A stretch of DNA of 48,569 bases from JAQVEB01 sp028698105 (GCA_964293155.1 CAXYYA010000028.1:1-48569); one strand, 5' to 3'. Positions 1 through 9,839 are shown, counted from the stretch's first letter. Translations and numbers: made by a program. The notes: generated by a model from the sequence alone, not told the origin.

Positions 1-1129
1 TCCCTCCCATAATGCATTTCACCAGTGTTGATTCTCCCTCGCCGTTTTTTCCCACAAAAGCACCTTCCTCACCCCGGTTGATGGTCAGTGTTACGTTTGA
101 GAATACCTGATGATCGCCATATTTTTTGGCTAAATTTTCAGTAACGACCGGATAGGAGCCTGATCGTGGTGCAGGAGGAAACTTTAAATTCAGGCGTGAA
201 TTGTCCACTTCATCCACTTCAATGCGTTCGATTTTTTCGAGTTGTCTGATGCGTGACTGTACCTGGTTGGATTTGGTGGCTTTGTATCGAAATCGTTCGA
301 TGAATGCCTCGGTATCCTGAATTTGTTTCTGCTGATTTTCGTAAGCCCGTTGCTGTTGTTCACGCCTCTCTTTTCTAAGTTCGAGGTATTTGGAGTAATT
401 TACTTTGTAATCGTGGATATTCCCCAACACAATTTCGATAGTGCGGTTGGTTACGTTGTCTAAAAAAGCTTTGTCGTGTGAAACCAGCATCACGGCATTG
501 GTTCGTGAGATAAGGAAGGTCTCTAGCCATTGGATAGATTCAATGTCCAGGTGGTTGGTCGGCTCATCCAGCAGGAGTACGTCGGGTGATTGGAGCAGAA
601 TCTTGGCCAGCTCAATGCGCATCCGCCATCCACCGCTGAATTCTTGCGTCGGGCGGTTAAAGTCGGAACGATTGAATCCTAACCCCAGTAATGTTTTCTC
701 GGTTTCGGCTTCAAAATCATTGATGCCCGACATCAGAAGCAACTCCTGCACGTCGGTGGATCGTTGAATAATATGGTGGTATTCGTCCGATTCATAATCG
801 GTCCGTTCAGCCAATTGCCGGTGAAGCACTTCCAGTTCCTGTTCCAGTTTTTTTAAGTGCTCGAACGCAAGTGCTGCCTCTTCCTTTACCGTTCGTTCAT
901 TGCTGAGCTTCATCTGTTGTGGCAGGTAGCCCACCGTGACTTCTTTCGGGTACGAAATGATGCCGCTTGTAGGCTGTTGTGCTCCCGCCATAAGTTTCAG
1001 TAACGTGGATTTTCCCGCGCCGTTTTTCCCGGCGAGTGCAATTCGTTCGTTCTTGTTGAGAACAAAAGAAATACTGTCGAGTAACGTAAAGCCGCCGAAT
1101 TCAACGGTGAGGTTATCAATGGAAATCAT
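1..1129 (-). CDS. ABC-F family ATPase, C-terminal part cut off by window edge
   Basis: Reading the minus strand from the ATG at 1129 gives an uninterrupted frame to the window edge (about 376 codons). The N-terminal nucleotide-binding domain has a Walker A (GKNGAGKST, about residues 31-39), the signature LSGGW-type motif as FSGGWRMRIELAK, and Walker B followed by DEPTNHLD, the hallmark of ABC-F proteins. A charged linker rich in R, E, K and Q (RKERREQQQRAYENQQKQ) follows, then the second domain with its own Walker A (GKNGEGEST) near the edge. ABC-F proteins are soluble, lack membrane segments, and act on the ribosome as translation factors or antibiotic-protection factors. The second Walker A reads GEGEST where GxGKST is usual; at the window end I cannot tell whether this is real or a sequence error. 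The gene is divergent from susC. Which ABC-F subgroup it belongs to cannot be decided from this fragment. Confidence 0.93.
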   Translation of the reverse strand, partial: MISIDNLTVEFGGFTLLDSISFVLNKNERIALAGKNGAGKSTLLKLMAGAQQPTSGIISYPKEVTVGYLPQQMKLSNERTVKEEAALAFEHLKKLEQELEVLHRQLAERTDYESDEYHHIIQRSTDVQELLLMSGINDFEAETEKTLLGLGFNRSDFNRPTQEFSGGWRMRIELAKILLQSPDVLLLDEPTNHLDIESIQWLETFLISRTNAVMLVSHDKAFLDNVTNRTIEIVLGNIHDYKVNYSKYLELRKERREQQQRAYENQQKQIQDTEAFIERFRYKATKSNQVQSRIRQLEKIERIEVDEVDNSRLNLKFPPAPRSGSYPVVTENLAKKYGDHQVFSNVTLTINRGEEGAFVGKNGEGESTLVKCIMGG

Positions 1130-1303
1130 CTGATCGAAATTTTGTGCAAAGAAACATCATTATAACCAAACACGGAATTATTTAACTTATATATTTAAGA
1201 AAACAATGTTAAAACATAAATTTAGGCAACTTCATGCAAACGATTGCATCCGATGTGAAGTACAAATAAATCAAAAGATATATATAAATCAATGAAAAAA
1301 ATG

Positions 1304-1311
1304 TAAATTTG
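1304..1311 (+). promoter_or_regulatory. Bacteroidetes-type -7 box upstream of susC
   Basis: TAAATTTG matches the TAnnTTTG -7 element and lies 62 bp before the susC start in the 243-bp divergent gap. No clean TTTG was found 19 bp upstream, so only the -7 half is supported. Confidence 0.45.
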
Positions 1312-1372
1312 TAAAAAATGGATTTTATTGAGTGAAATGTCTGATTTTTATAACTTCTAATTTTGAACGATT

Positions 1373-4315
1373 ATGACAAAAAGTGAAAAACAAAATTTAT
1401 CACAGCTGCGGAAAGCAATCATAATTTTATTTTTATGCATGTTTTCTTTTGGTATGATGGCTCAGAGTCATACGGTTACCGGTACGGTGAAAGACAACAA
1501 AGGTGAGCCACTTATTGGTGTTACGGTTCAGGTTCAGGGAACTACAACAGGTACGGTTACGGATATTGACGGAAATTTCGCAATTCAAAATGTGAGGCCA
1601 AATGATAATTTGGAGTTTTCGTATGTGGGAATGAAATCGCAAGTTATTCCTGTTCAAGGCAAGACGAATATTCAGGTAACTTTATCGGATGATTCAGAGT
1701 TGCTGGACGAGGTGGTTGTTGTAGGTTATGGTACGCAAACAAGAAGGGAGATTACCGGATCGGTGGCGAATGTAACCGAAAAAGACTTTAATCAGGGTGT
1801 TACCCGTAATGCAGCTGATTTACTGCAAGGTAAAGTTGCAGGGTTGTCCATTACTTCTGCCAGTGGTGACCTAAACGATAACCCGATTATCAGACTCCGT
1901 GGTGTGAATACGTTACAGCGGGACAACGGCCCGTTCATCGTTATTGACGGAGTTCCCGGAGGAGACTTGTCTTCTGTGGCGCCTCAGGACATCGAATCAA
2001 TATCGGTATTGAAAGATGCATCTTCTGCAGCTATTTATGGATCGAGATCGGCCGGAGGTGTTATTCTCATCACCACAAAACGCGGATCGGGAAGCACACA
2101 ACGAATTTCGTACGATGGTTACCTGGCATTCTCGAATGCGGCGAACAAACCCGATATGTTGTCGGCGCAGGATTGGCGTGATTATGTGAACAAGAATAAT
2201 TTGCAAGAGCAAGCTAAAGCTTTTGACAGGTATAATGCCGATACCGATTGGTTCGGCGAAATTATGCGGACGGGAATTTCACACAACCACTCCTTATCGC
2301 TTTCAGGCGGCGGATCGGCTCACAATTACAGGGCTTCCGTAAACTACCGGAATATGGAAGGAATTATGAAAGACAATAGTTTCGAAAACATAAACTTCCG
2401 TTTCCAATTCAGTCAAAGGGCGATAAATAATAAATTGAGAGTAGGGTTAACAGGAGTTGCCAATATCCGGAACATATCTCCCAGTAATAAAACCAATACG
2501 ATGCTGGCATCCAATTTCCTGCCCGTTTATCCGGTTTATAATCCCGACGGTAGTTGGTTTGATTTAACGGAATGGAACCAAGGCAACCCATTGCGACAGA
2601 TCGCTGAAAATTACAGAGATATCAAAAATGTGGATTTCTATGGAAACGGCGATGTCGAGTTTAATTTTACGGAAGATTTGATTGGTAAATTAACGCTTTA
2701 CAAACAGCGCATGGGATTCGATTATGCGCAGTACGACAGTAGTGAGACCTATTCGGGAAGAGACCCGAAAGGATTTGCCAACCGCTCGGCTTTCACCAGA
2801 AATAAAGATTTGTTGGAATCAACATTAACCTACAATACCAGGTTGGGAGATGCTCACAAAATAACTCTTCTCGGAGGTTACTCGTGGGAGCAAAACGATT
2901 TTCAACGGGTTTATGCACAAAACAGGTTCTTTATTACCAATTTATTGGGAGCAAATGACTTGCAGTCGGGGCAAAATCTTTTGCCCGAAGATGTTGGATC
3001 GGAAAAGAACATGTTCCGTCTTATATCATTCTTCACCAGAGCTAATTATGCGTTTAAAGAACGCTACATGTTAACGGCTACATTGCGCTATGACGGATCT
3101 TCAAAATTCGGGCCGAATAACAAATGGGGTACTTTCCCATCAATTTCGGCTGCATGGGGAATTTCACAGGAAGAATTCATGAAAGACGTAAACTGGCTGG
3201 ATGATCTTAAATTGCGTGTTGGTTATGGAGTTACAGGCAACCAGGACGGACTTGATCCGTACAGAACGCTGGAACTTTATGGCCGGTACGGTTCGTATTA
3301 CGATTCGGGAAATTGGTACACCGCTTACAGAATTTCGCAGAATGCCAACCCCGACCTTAAATGGGAACAAACATCTTCCTTCAACATTGGTTTGGACTTT
3401 GTTCTGCTAAAAAACAGGTTGAGCGGAACGGTGGAGTGGTACAAAAAGAATACTTCGGACATGTTGTATGAATACACGGTACCAACGCCTCCTTTTTTGC
3501 ATGACAGAATTATGGCGAATGTTGGCGATATGTTGAACACAGGTATCGAGTTCGCTCTCACGGCCGGAATCATACAAACCAAGGACTTCGGCTGGACTAC
3601 ATCGTTCAACGGCGCATTCAACAGAAACAAAGTTACGAAACTTTCAAACGATTTATATTCAACCAATAGATTGTATGTGGGAGACGTTGGCGGAATTCGC
3701 GGTATGTCGGCCACCACTTCAACAATCATCGAAGAAGGTTACCCTGTAGGTCAGTTTTACATGTTGAAATGTGATGGAATTGATTCCAACGGAAAGTATA
3801 TCATAGAAGATATTGATAAAGATGGCACCATTTCCGATGCCGATCGTACGTATGTTGGAAATCCTCAACCCGATTTTGTTTTCGGTTGGCAAAACACGTT
3901 GAACTATAAGAATTGGGATTTATCGTTCTTTTTCAGAGGAACTTATGGGAATGATGTGTTGAATATCGGAAAAATAGCATACTCCAATTTGCAAAGTTTA
4001 ATCGGTGCAAATGTAAGAAAAGAAGCTATCGCAATAGGATTAAATCAAGCTCCCCAACTCTGCAGCTATTATGTTGAAGATGGTTCCCACATAAGGTTAG
4101 ACAACGCAACATTGGGATACACTTTCAATACTTCCAAACTGGGATGGCTCAATTCGGCAAGATTATACCTAACGGGTCAGAATTTGTTTGTTCTCACAAA
4201 ATACACAGGGCTTGATCCCGAAGTTCGTATGGATGGTGTCGACCCAGGGAAAGAGGAAAGGGAATTTTATCCGAAAGCAAGGACATTTACATTCGGAGTA
4301 AGCTTAAATTTCTAA
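1373..4315 (+). CDS. susC-like: SusC/RagA-family TonB-linked outer-membrane transporter
   Basis: 980 residues, the usual size for SusC. After a signal peptide (hydrophobic run about 15-30, ending MMAQS) comes a carboxypeptidase-regulatory-like beta-sandwich (about 33-110: VTGTVKDNKGEPLIGVTV, then DIDGNF). Next is the TonB-box-like region DEVVVVGYGTQ, the SusC marker, then a plug domain (LLQGKVAGLSI, LRGVNTL, VIDGVPGG, SISVLKDASSAAIYG) and a long beta-barrel ending in a C-terminal F. It imports a ligand, usually a glycan or peptide too big for porins, using TonB energy. The SusD partner starts 19 bp downstream, so the two form one transcription unit. No glycoside hydrolase or regulator is adjacent, so the substrate cannot be inferred: the flanking genes (ABC-F, hisS) are housekeeping and this is a minimal pair, not a full polysaccharide utilisation locus. 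Confidence 0.96.
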   Translation: MTKSEKQNLSQLRKAIIILFLCMFSFGMMAQSHTVTGTVKDNKGEPLIGVTVQVQGTTTGTVTDIDGNFAIQNVRPNDNLEFSYVGMKSQVIPVQGKTNIQVTLSDDSELLDEVVVVGYGTQTRREITGSVANVTEKDFNQGVTRNAADLLQGKVAGLSITSASGDLNDNPIIRLRGVNTLQRDNGPFIVIDGVPGGDLSSVAPQDIESISVLKDASSAAIYGSRSAGGVILITTKRGSGSTQRISYDGYLAFSNAANKPDMLSAQDWRDYVNKNNLQEQAKAFDRYNADTDWFGEIMRTGISHNHSLSLSGGGSAHNYRASVNYRNMEGIMKDNSFENINFRFQFSQRAINNKLRVGLTGVANIRNISPSNKTNTMLASNFLPVYPVYNPDGSWFDLTEWNQGNPLRQIAENYRDIKNVDFYGNGDVEFNFTEDLIGKLTLYKQRMGFDYAQYDSSETYSGRDPKGFANRSAFTRNKDLLESTLTYNTRLGDAHKITLLGGYSWEQNDFQRVYAQNRFFITNLLGANDLQSGQNLLPEDVGSEKNMFRLISFFTRANYAFKERYMLTATLRYDGSSKFGPNNKWGTFPSISAAWGISQEEFMKDVNWLDDLKLRVGYGVTGNQDGLDPYRTLELYGRYGSYYDSGNWYTAYRISQNANPDLKWEQTSSFNIGLDFVLLKNRLSGTVEWYKKNTSDMLYEYTVPTPPFLHDRIMANVGDMLNTGIEFALTAGIIQTKDFGWTTSFNGAFNRNKVTKLSNDLYSTNRLYVGDVGGIRGMSATTSTIIEEGYPVGQFYMLKCDGIDSNGKYIIEDIDKDGTISDADRTYVGNPQPDFVFGWQNTLNYKNWDLSFFFRGTYGNDVLNIGKIAYSNLQSLIGANVRKEAIAIGLNQAPQLCSYYVEDGSHIRLDNATLGYTFNTSKLGWLNSARLYLTGQNLFVLTKYTGLDPEVRMDGVDPGKEEREFYPKARTFTFGVSLNF

Positions 4316-4334
4316 CATTTTAATAATTACGATT

Positions 4335-5906
4335 ATGAAAAGAAAGTTTATATATATAATTAATATAGCAATTGCAGCACTGCTTTTTTCATGTACGAAT
4401 CTTAACGAAGATGTATATGATAAAATACCCGCAGACGAATTCGGAAACACTCAGGCTCAGATAAACTCCATTATTGCACCTATTTACAGGACACTGACAG
4501 GTCTGTGGCCCGGTGATGGTTTTGTTATTGCGGAAGAAGTTGGAGATATGGCCATTACACCGACAAGAACCGGTGGTGACTGGTGGGACGGCGGTATTCA
4601 CATGGAACTCGGACGTCACGTTTGGCAACCCCGAAACGGCGCGATTAACGGTTTGTGGAATACGGCAAGTAACGGCACGTCAACCTGTAATAAAATTATG
4701 GCCATTATTGAGGCAAACAAGTCGCTCGATGAAACTCAAAAACAGGCTGTGTATGCCGAGATCAGGGGCGTAAGGGCATTTTGGTATTATATTTTTCTGG
4801 ATTACTTTGGAAATGTACCTTTAGTAACGAGTTTCAATGATCAGGAGTTGCCTGCAACCAAGACCAGAAAAGAAGTATATGATTTTGTTGTAAGTGAGTT
4901 GAACGCGATAAAAGACCTGCTTCCCGCCGATGTTTCAGCCAAAACATACGGAAAGTTTACCAAAGGAGCCGCATATTTTCTGTTGGCGAAAATGTACCTC
5001 AATGCCGAGATATTTACCGGAACATTAACAGCTAACTCCTTTACAAAAGGAGCAGCCGAATGGCAAAAAACCATTGATGCCTGCGATGCGGTTTTGGACT
5101 TGCCTTATATCCTTGAACCAACATGGACACTGAATTTTGCCGTGAATAACGAAGCATCGAAAGAGATAATCTTCCCGTGTGTATTCACAAAGAAAGAATG
5201 GGGTAATTACATCCTTCACCGCACGTTGCATTACAAAGATCCCATCGCGTTGGGCATAAGTATCAGTCCTTGGAACGGTATTAGTGCAGTGCCGGATTAT
5301 GTAAACAGTTTCGATAACGCTGATAAGCGAAAAGCATGGTCGTTCCTTACCGGACCTATGATTGATCCGGCTACGGGTACCGTTTTATATACGCAGCACG
5401 GCAGGCCGTTGATTCACACCGTGGATATTCCCATGATCGCCGGAACAACGAGTAAATATGATGGTGTTTGGGGAGAAGTGGAACAAGAAGTCGGTGCAAG
5501 ATGTTTCAAATGGGCTATCGAACCCGGTATGTCGGCAACGTCTGAAAACGATTTTGCATTTTTCCGTTTAGCAGATGTTTATCTGATGAAAGCGGAAGCA
5601 TTGGCCAGACTGGGAAGAACAGCCGAAGCTTTGCCATTGGTTAACGCGGTAAGAACGCGTGCTTTTGATGATAAAACAAAATTATTGACTGCCGTAACGC
5701 TGAATGATATTTATAAAGAACGTCGTTTTGAGTTGGCGTGGGAGTGCTATACGCGTCAGGATATGATCCGTTTTGGAACGTTCACCGCTCCGCATTTTTT
5801 GAAACCGGAAGTAACGCCAATTTATCGCATCTTGTTACCGATACCTGTTCAGGCATTGGAGGCGAATAATAAACTGACACAGAATCCGGGATATCCTGGT
5901 TTATGA
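4335..5906 (+). CDS. susD-like: SusD/RagB-family outer-membrane lipoprotein
   Basis: 523 residues. The N-terminus is a lipoprotein signal (IAIAALLFSC, lipidated Cys about residue 20, followed by TNLNEDVYDK). The fold shows the family hallmarks: a TPR-like helical N-terminal half with EIRGVRAFWYYIFLDYFGNVPLV (about 142-164), the later ADVYLMKAEALARLG helix, and the C-terminal ERRFELAWECYTRQDMIRFG segment. SusD proteins form the surface lid of the SusC barrel and capture ligand. It follows susC with a 19-bp gap and is followed by a strong terminator, so the operon appears to be only these two genes. Confidence 0.96.
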   Translation: MKRKFIYIINIAIAALLFSCTNLNEDVYDKIPADEFGNTQAQINSIIAPIYRTLTGLWPGDGFVIAEEVGDMAITPTRTGGDWWDGGIHMELGRHVWQPRNGAINGLWNTASNGTSTCNKIMAIIEANKSLDETQKQAVYAEIRGVRAFWYYIFLDYFGNVPLVTSFNDQELPATKTRKEVYDFVVSELNAIKDLLPADVSAKTYGKFTKGAAYFLLAKMYLNAEIFTGTLTANSFTKGAAEWQKTIDACDAVLDLPYILEPTWTLNFAVNNEASKEIIFPCVFTKKEWGNYILHRTLHYKDPIALGISISPWNGISAVPDYVNSFDNADKRKAWSFLTGPMIDPATGTVLYTQHGRPLIHTVDIPMIAGTTSKYDGVWGEVEQEVGARCFKWAIEPGMSATSENDFAFFRLADVYLMKAEALARLGRTAEALPLVNAVRTRAFDDKTKLLTAVTLNDIYKERRFELAWECYTRQDMIRFGTFTAPHFLKPEVTPIYRILLPIPVQALEANNKLTQNPGYPGL

Positions 5907-5928
5907 TCATTCACTAAATATAATAGAA

Positions 5929-5958
5929 AATGCTCAGGTTTTTCCTGAGCATTTTTTA
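5929..5958 (+). terminator. Rho-independent terminator of the susCD operon
   Basis: A 10-bp perfect stem (AATGCTCAGG at 5929-5938 with CCTGAGCATT at 5944-5953) with a 5-nt T loop, followed by a T run, 23 bp after the susD stop codon. Confidence 0.9.
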
Positions 5959-5973
5959 TCATTTGCCTTAGAA

Positions 5974-6002
5974 CAAGCGAGTTCCGACTCGCTTGATTTT
6001 TT
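5974..6002. terminator. Second hairpin between convergent susD and hisS
   Basis: CAAGCGAGT (5974-5982), loop TCCG, ACTCGCTTG (5987-5995), then a T run on the plus strand. It lies between convergent genes. The stem resembles the hairpin at 7432-7451 (AAGCGAGT/ACTCGCTT around TCCA), so it may be one member of a dispersed hairpin-repeat family rather than, or as well as, a terminator. Confidence 0.6.
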
Positions 6003-6012
6003 TATTTTAAAG

Positions 6013-7374
6013 CTATTTGGAAATCGCTTTACCCAATTCTTCACCCGAAACCAATTTCTGTTCTCCCGATTTCATATCCTTCAACGTAATTTTACCTTCC
6101 TTCATTTCGTTTTCTCCCATTAACGCGACAAAAGGGATATTGTTGCTGTCGGCATACGACAGTTGTTTCTTCATTTTGGCGGCTTCGGGATAAATTTCGG
6201 CACAAATTCCTTTGTTTCGCAATTGGGCGAGGAGAGGCAAGATATAAGATTCTTCCTTATCGCCGAAATTCACAAAAAGCACATCGGTGGCGTGTGTAGA
6301 GTTTTCGGGGAAAAGGTTGAGTTGGTTGAGCACATCGTAAATGCGGTCGGCACCGAAGGAGATGCCGACACCCGATACGCCCGGCAGTCCGAAAATGCCC
6401 GTCAGGTTATCGTAACGGCCGCCGCCGGTGATGCTACCGATCTCTGCGTCAAGCGCTTTTACTTCGATAATAGCGCCGGTATAATAGTTGAGTCCGCGGG
6501 CAAGGGTAAGGTCGAGTTCAAGTTCGCAACCGATGCTTAATAAACCGGTTTTGTTGAGAATAAATTCCAGCTCCTCCACACCTTTCAATCCGGTTTGGGA
6601 GACCGAAAGCACGCTTTTCAGCGTTGCAAGTTTGTCGTTGTTCGTGCCTTCGAGCAATATGATAGGCTGCAATTGTTGAATAGCGGCTTCGGAGATTCCT
6701 TTTTCCCGAAGTTCTTCGTTCACCTTTTCCAACCCGATTTTATCCAATTTATCGATAGCCACCGTGATGTCGGTAATTTTATCGGCTTCGCCGATGATTT
6801 CGGCAATTCCCGAAAGTATTTTTCGGTTGTTGAGTTTTACGGATACACGGATATTTAATCTGCGAAAAACTTCATCAATGATCTGGATCAGTTCCACTTC
6901 GTTGAGCAGCGAATCAGAACCCACCACATCGGCGTCGCATTGAAAAAATTCGCGATAACGACCCTTTTGCGGACGGTCGGCACGCCACACGGGCTGAATC
7001 TGAAACCGCTTGAATGGAAACGAAATTTCGTTGCGGTGCATTACCACGTAGCGGGCAAACGGTACGGTAAGGTCGTATCGCAATCCTTTTTCCGAAATTT
7101 TGTTGGCGGTTTTAGCCGAGTTTCCTTCGGTAACGTCATCGGCGTGCATACTCGACAGGAAATCGCCCGAGTTCAATATCTTAAACAGCAGTTTATCGCC
7201 TTCTTCGCCGTATTTTCCCATCAATGTGGAAAGGTTTTCCATGGCGGGCGTTTCGATCTGGCGGAAGCCATATAGGCGGTACACTTCTTTAATGGTGTCG
7301 AAAATATAGTTGCGTTTCGCCATCTCTTCGGGCGAAAAATCGCGCGTTCCTTTGGGTATGGACGGTTTTTGCAT
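6013..7374 (-). CDS. hisS: Histidyl-tRNA synthetase
   Basis: 453 residues, class II synthetase of normal HisRS length. Motif 1 region (PKGTRDFSPEEM at the N-terminus), motif 2 (the FRREIIGRSDR equivalent: QPVWRADRPQKGRYREFFQCDAD), the HisRS signature LARGLNYYTG, motif 3 (SGVGISFGADRIYDVL) and the C-terminal anticodon-binding domain (about 365-453, VLFVNFGDKEESYILPLLAQLR) are all present. It charges tRNA-His with histidine. It is transcribed alone toward susD from a promoter just upstream. The ATG at 7374 fits the conserved QKPSIPKGTRDF opening. Confidence 0.98.
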   Translation of the reverse strand: MQKPSIPKGTRDFSPEEMAKRNYIFDTIKEVYRLYGFRQIETPAMENLSTLMGKYGEEGDKLLFKILNSGDFLSSMHADDVTEGNSAKTANKISEKGLRYDLTVPFARYVVMHRNEISFPFKRFQIQPVWRADRPQKGRYREFFQCDADVVGSDSLLNEVELIQIIDEVFRRLNIRVSVKLNNRKILSGIAEIIGEADKITDITVAIDKLDKIGLEKVNEELREKGISEAAIQQLQPIILLEGTNNDKLATLKSVLSVSQTGLKGVEELEFILNKTGLLSIGCELELDLTLARGLNYYTGAIIEVKALDAEIGSITGGGRYDNLTGIFGLPGVSGVGISFGADRIYDVLNQLNLFPENSTHATDVLFVNFGDKEESYILPLLAQLRNKGICAEIYPEAAKMKKQLSYADSNNIPFVALMGENEMKEGKITLKDMKSGEQKLVSGEELGKAISK

Positions 7375-7400
7375 CGTTGTTTGTGTTTTGATTCAGGATG

Positions 7401-7408
7401 CAAAGATA
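7401..7408 (-). promoter_or_regulatory. -7 box of the hisS promoter
   Basis: On the minus strand TATCTTTG matches TAnnTTTG exactly and sits 27 bp before the hisS ATG. No TTTG was found at the ideal upstream distance. Confidence 0.6.
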
Positions 7409-7431
7409 GTGATTTTTGGGTTACGGGGGTG

Positions 7432-7480
7432 AAGCGAGTTCCAACTCGCTTTAAAAATTCAAACGAATCGGAATTCGTTT
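7432..7480. repeat. Pair of short palindromic hairpins upstream of hisS
   Basis: Two adjacent hairpins: AAGCGAGT-TCCA-ACTCGCTT (7432-7451) and AAACGAAT-CGGA-ATTCGTTT (7461-7480). Both have 8-bp stems around a TCCR/CGGA loop, like the one at 5974-5995. The arms differ but the design is the same. The remaining bases up to 7639 hold nothing I recognise apart from the leader of the next gene. Confidence 0.6.
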
Positions 7481-7639
7481 TCAATCAGAAATCGTTTAAA
7501 AGTGACTTTAGGGTTTTGACTATTAAGTAGAGCTACAACAATAGCCTTGTGAAGTTTTCAAAATTTCTCCCCATTGTCGTAACTTTTTATTCATCATTCT
7601 TGTTATAAGTATTATTAAAATATCCGTAAAAAGAACATT

Positions 7640-9310
7640 ATGACTATTCTTCCCGAAAAAATAGAAAATTATTCCGGCATCATCGCTTTTATGCTTAAGT
7701 ATCGTAACAGCCACGTTTTTAACACCGTTGTGGATAATGCCGCGGACTTAGACGATGACGAAAAAACCGAAAGCGATGATTCAGGAATAACTCCGCAGGA
7801 TTTTGCAAACGATCTTAAACAGATGGGCCCCGTGTATGTGAAGTTGGGACAACTCTTATCCACACGTCCCGATTTATTACCCGAAGAATATTTGGATGAA
7901 CTGGCAAATTTGCAGGACGATGTAGAACCCATTGGATATGGGAAGATTGAGCGGTTGATAGAAGAGGAATTGGGTGTAAGAATTTCCAAAGCTTTCAAGA
8001 CATTTGATCCGGCACCCTTAGCCAGCGCTTCCATCGGCCAGGTACACAGGGCGGAATTGCCATCGGGCAAAAAAGTGGCCGTTAAGGTGCAGCGTCCCGG
8101 TATCCGGAAACAGTTTACGGAAGAACTGGAAACCTTAAAAAACATGGTGGACATGGCCGTAAAATACACGAAAACAGCCGATAAATACGCGCTGGACGAT
8201 GTTCTGGATGAACTCAGCCACATGTTAATGAACGAGCTGGACTATAAAATGGAGGCTCAAAGTCTGGTTATTTTGGGACAAAATCTCAAAGAATACAAGC
8301 GTCTTATCGTTCCTCAGCCGGTGATGGATTATTGCACTCCAAAAATCTTAACGATGGATTATGTGGAAGGTAAGAAAGTTACAAAAGTATCGCCATTTAC
8401 CAAAACGGAAGTGGATTTCACTCCATTGATCGATGAGTTAGTTAAGTCCTATCTTCAACAAGTGGTTATTGACGGTTTTGCACACGCCGATCCGCATCCG
8501 GGTAATGTACATTTTACTCCTGACAATAAAATAGCGCTGATAGATTTGGGCATGGTAGCCAAATTTAGCAATACGTTGAAAGATCAAATGTTGCGTTTGC
8601 TCCTTGCCATGAGTGAAATGTCGGGCGATAAGATCGTGGATATTTTACTGGGAATGAGCACGTATGACGAGACTGCAATGATAAAAGATTTCAGGAAAGA
8701 TGTTAACAGATTAGTTCTGGATAATCAAATCAGTATCGCTAAAGATTTAAAAACAGGCCGACTGATTATTCAAATGAATCGGATGGCTGCCGAGCGAAAC
8801 ATAAAAATAGCCGTAGAACTAAATCTGCTCGGCAAAATATTGTTGAATATTGATCAGATTATTGCAACATTAACTCCCGATTATGATTTTCAGAAAGCTA
8901 TAAACGAAAATGCCGAACGGTTGATGACGCAGAAAATGACGCAGGAATTGAAACCTGAAAACATGTTTAAAATGCTGTTGGAAACCAAAAAATTGGGCGA
9001 AAATTTACCGGAACGTTTAAACAAAATTTCTCAACGTTTAGCGGACAACGAGTTTGAAATTAAAGTGAATGCGATTGACGAAAAACGTTTTACCGATGGT
9101 TTTCAGAAAGTGGCTAACCGAATTACTGTGGGGTTAATAATTGCGGCACTTATTCTTGCCGCTTCTATGCTCATGCGTATGCCCACAAGTTTTACCATTC
9201 TCGGATATCCCGGGTTACCCCTTATTTTCTTTTTAATTGCATCCGGAGCAGGGATTATGTTGGTTTATAATATCATATCGAAAGACGAATATTTCCGAAA
9301 AAGAAAATAG
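7640..9310 (+). CDS. ABC1/UbiB (AarF)-family atypical kinase
   Basis: 556 residues. The family markers are visible: the KxGQ-type segment PVYVKLGQLLSTRPDLLP (about 69-86), the Ala-rich loop PLASASIGQVHRA (residues about 128-140) in place of a Gly-rich loop, the conserved Lys in KVAVKVQRPGI, the catalytic-loop equivalent GFAHADPHPGNV (about 282-293) and the metal-binding IDLGMV. Two C-terminal hydrophobic segments (about 495-515 and 520-542) should anchor it in the inner membrane. UbiB-type proteins support isoprenoid-quinone synthesis through an ATPase/kinase-like activity, and menaquinone is the usual quinone in Bacteroidales; no quinone genes are nearby, so its exact role is inferred from family. 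It stands alone, followed by a repeat-rich gap. Confidence 0.93.
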   Translation: MTILPEKIENYSGIIAFMLKYRNSHVFNTVVDNAADLDDDEKTESDDSGITPQDFANDLKQMGPVYVKLGQLLSTRPDLLPEEYLDELANLQDDVEPIGYGKIERLIEEELGVRISKAFKTFDPAPLASASIGQVHRAELPSGKKVAVKVQRPGIRKQFTEELETLKNMVDMAVKYTKTADKYALDDVLDELSHMLMNELDYKMEAQSLVILGQNLKEYKRLIVPQPVMDYCTPKILTMDYVEGKKVTKVSPFTKTEVDFTPLIDELVKSYLQQVVIDGFAHADPHPGNVHFTPDNKIALIDLGMVAKFSNTLKDQMLRLLLAMSEMSGDKIVDILLGMSTYDETAMIKDFRKDVNRLVLDNQISIAKDLKTGRLIIQMNRMAAERNIKIAVELNLLGKILLNIDQIIATLTPDYDFQKAINENAERLMTQKMTQELKPENMFKMLLETKKLGENLPERLNKISQRLADNEFEIKVNAIDEKRFTDGFQKVANRITVGLIIAALILAASMLMRMPTSFTILGYPGLPLIFFLIASGAGIMLVYNIISKDEYFRKRK

Positions 9311-9490
9311 CGGGAACATCATTTTAAAATTAACGTGAGTTCAATACAAGAAAAGGCTCTTAATTGATTTATAATAAGGTAATAAGGTCTTTGTTCTATT
9401 TTAATTTAACTCTACTAAGGTTGCTTTTAAAAAATAAGGTTTCCAATACGCTTTGAACCCTGCCTACCGCAGGCAAGCTTATTTACAAAT

Positions 9491-9839
9491 ATGATTATCC
9501 GCATAATGTCCTACATCAATTGCCACGTCCCTTTACAGGCTGTGTAAAAAACATCGCAACAGTATCAATTTGTCATTCCGACGATAGGAGGAATCTTATT
9601 TGTCATAAATTATAGACTCTTCACTCCGCAAAGCTGCGTTCAGAGTGACAAAAAGACACCTAATTTTCATTTTTACACAGCCTCTTTAGGGCGTGGTTTT
9701 TGAGATACAGAGCAGATAGGCTTTAGCCGAAATTTATACTATTATTGGGCTGAAGCCCGTAATTCTTAGACATTATTATCCCACGACTTAAAAATCGTGG
9801 CAATAGATAAAGCCGTTAGGACACTTTGCGGATAATCAT
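9491..9839. repeat. Non-coding hairpin element, copy A (interrupted by another element)
   Basis: The termini are inverted repeats: ATGATTATCCGCATAATGTC at the left and, read inverted, ATGATTATCCGCAAAGTGTC at the right. Without the 149-bp insert and its duplicated TTTA it is 196 bp, and it is nearly identical in inverted orientation to the copy at 46226-46420. Four hairpins lie inside: an outer pair framed by CCACG/CGTGG and an inner pair (GGCTTTAGCC, GGGCTGAAGCCC). No ORF is present. It behaves like a MITE or a structured intergenic repeat. Confidence 0.85.
9536..9684. mobile_element. 149-bp MITE-like element, copy 1, inserted inside copy A
   Basis: Ends are CAGGCTGTGTAAAAAAC and, at the other side, ATTTTTACACAGCCTC, inverted repeats of about 14 bp. 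It is flanked by a direct TTTA (9532-9535 and 9685-9688). The equivalent uninterrupted site exists at 46226-46420, where the same hairpin reads straight through with one TTTA, so this is a real insertion with a 4-bp target duplication. It contains no ORF. The internal TTTGTCA...TGACAAA arms around ATTCCGACGATAGGAGGAAT form a further inverted repeat. Confidence 0.85.

Noticed and set aside
3325..3729. 134-codon minus-strand ORF inside susC
   Set aside because: Antisense to a clear SusC frame, no signal, no recognisable domain.
1373..5906. Polysaccharide utilisation locus
   Set aside because: Only the SusC/SusD pair is present; the nearest glycosidase is 12 kb away with unrelated genes between, so no substrate can be assigned.
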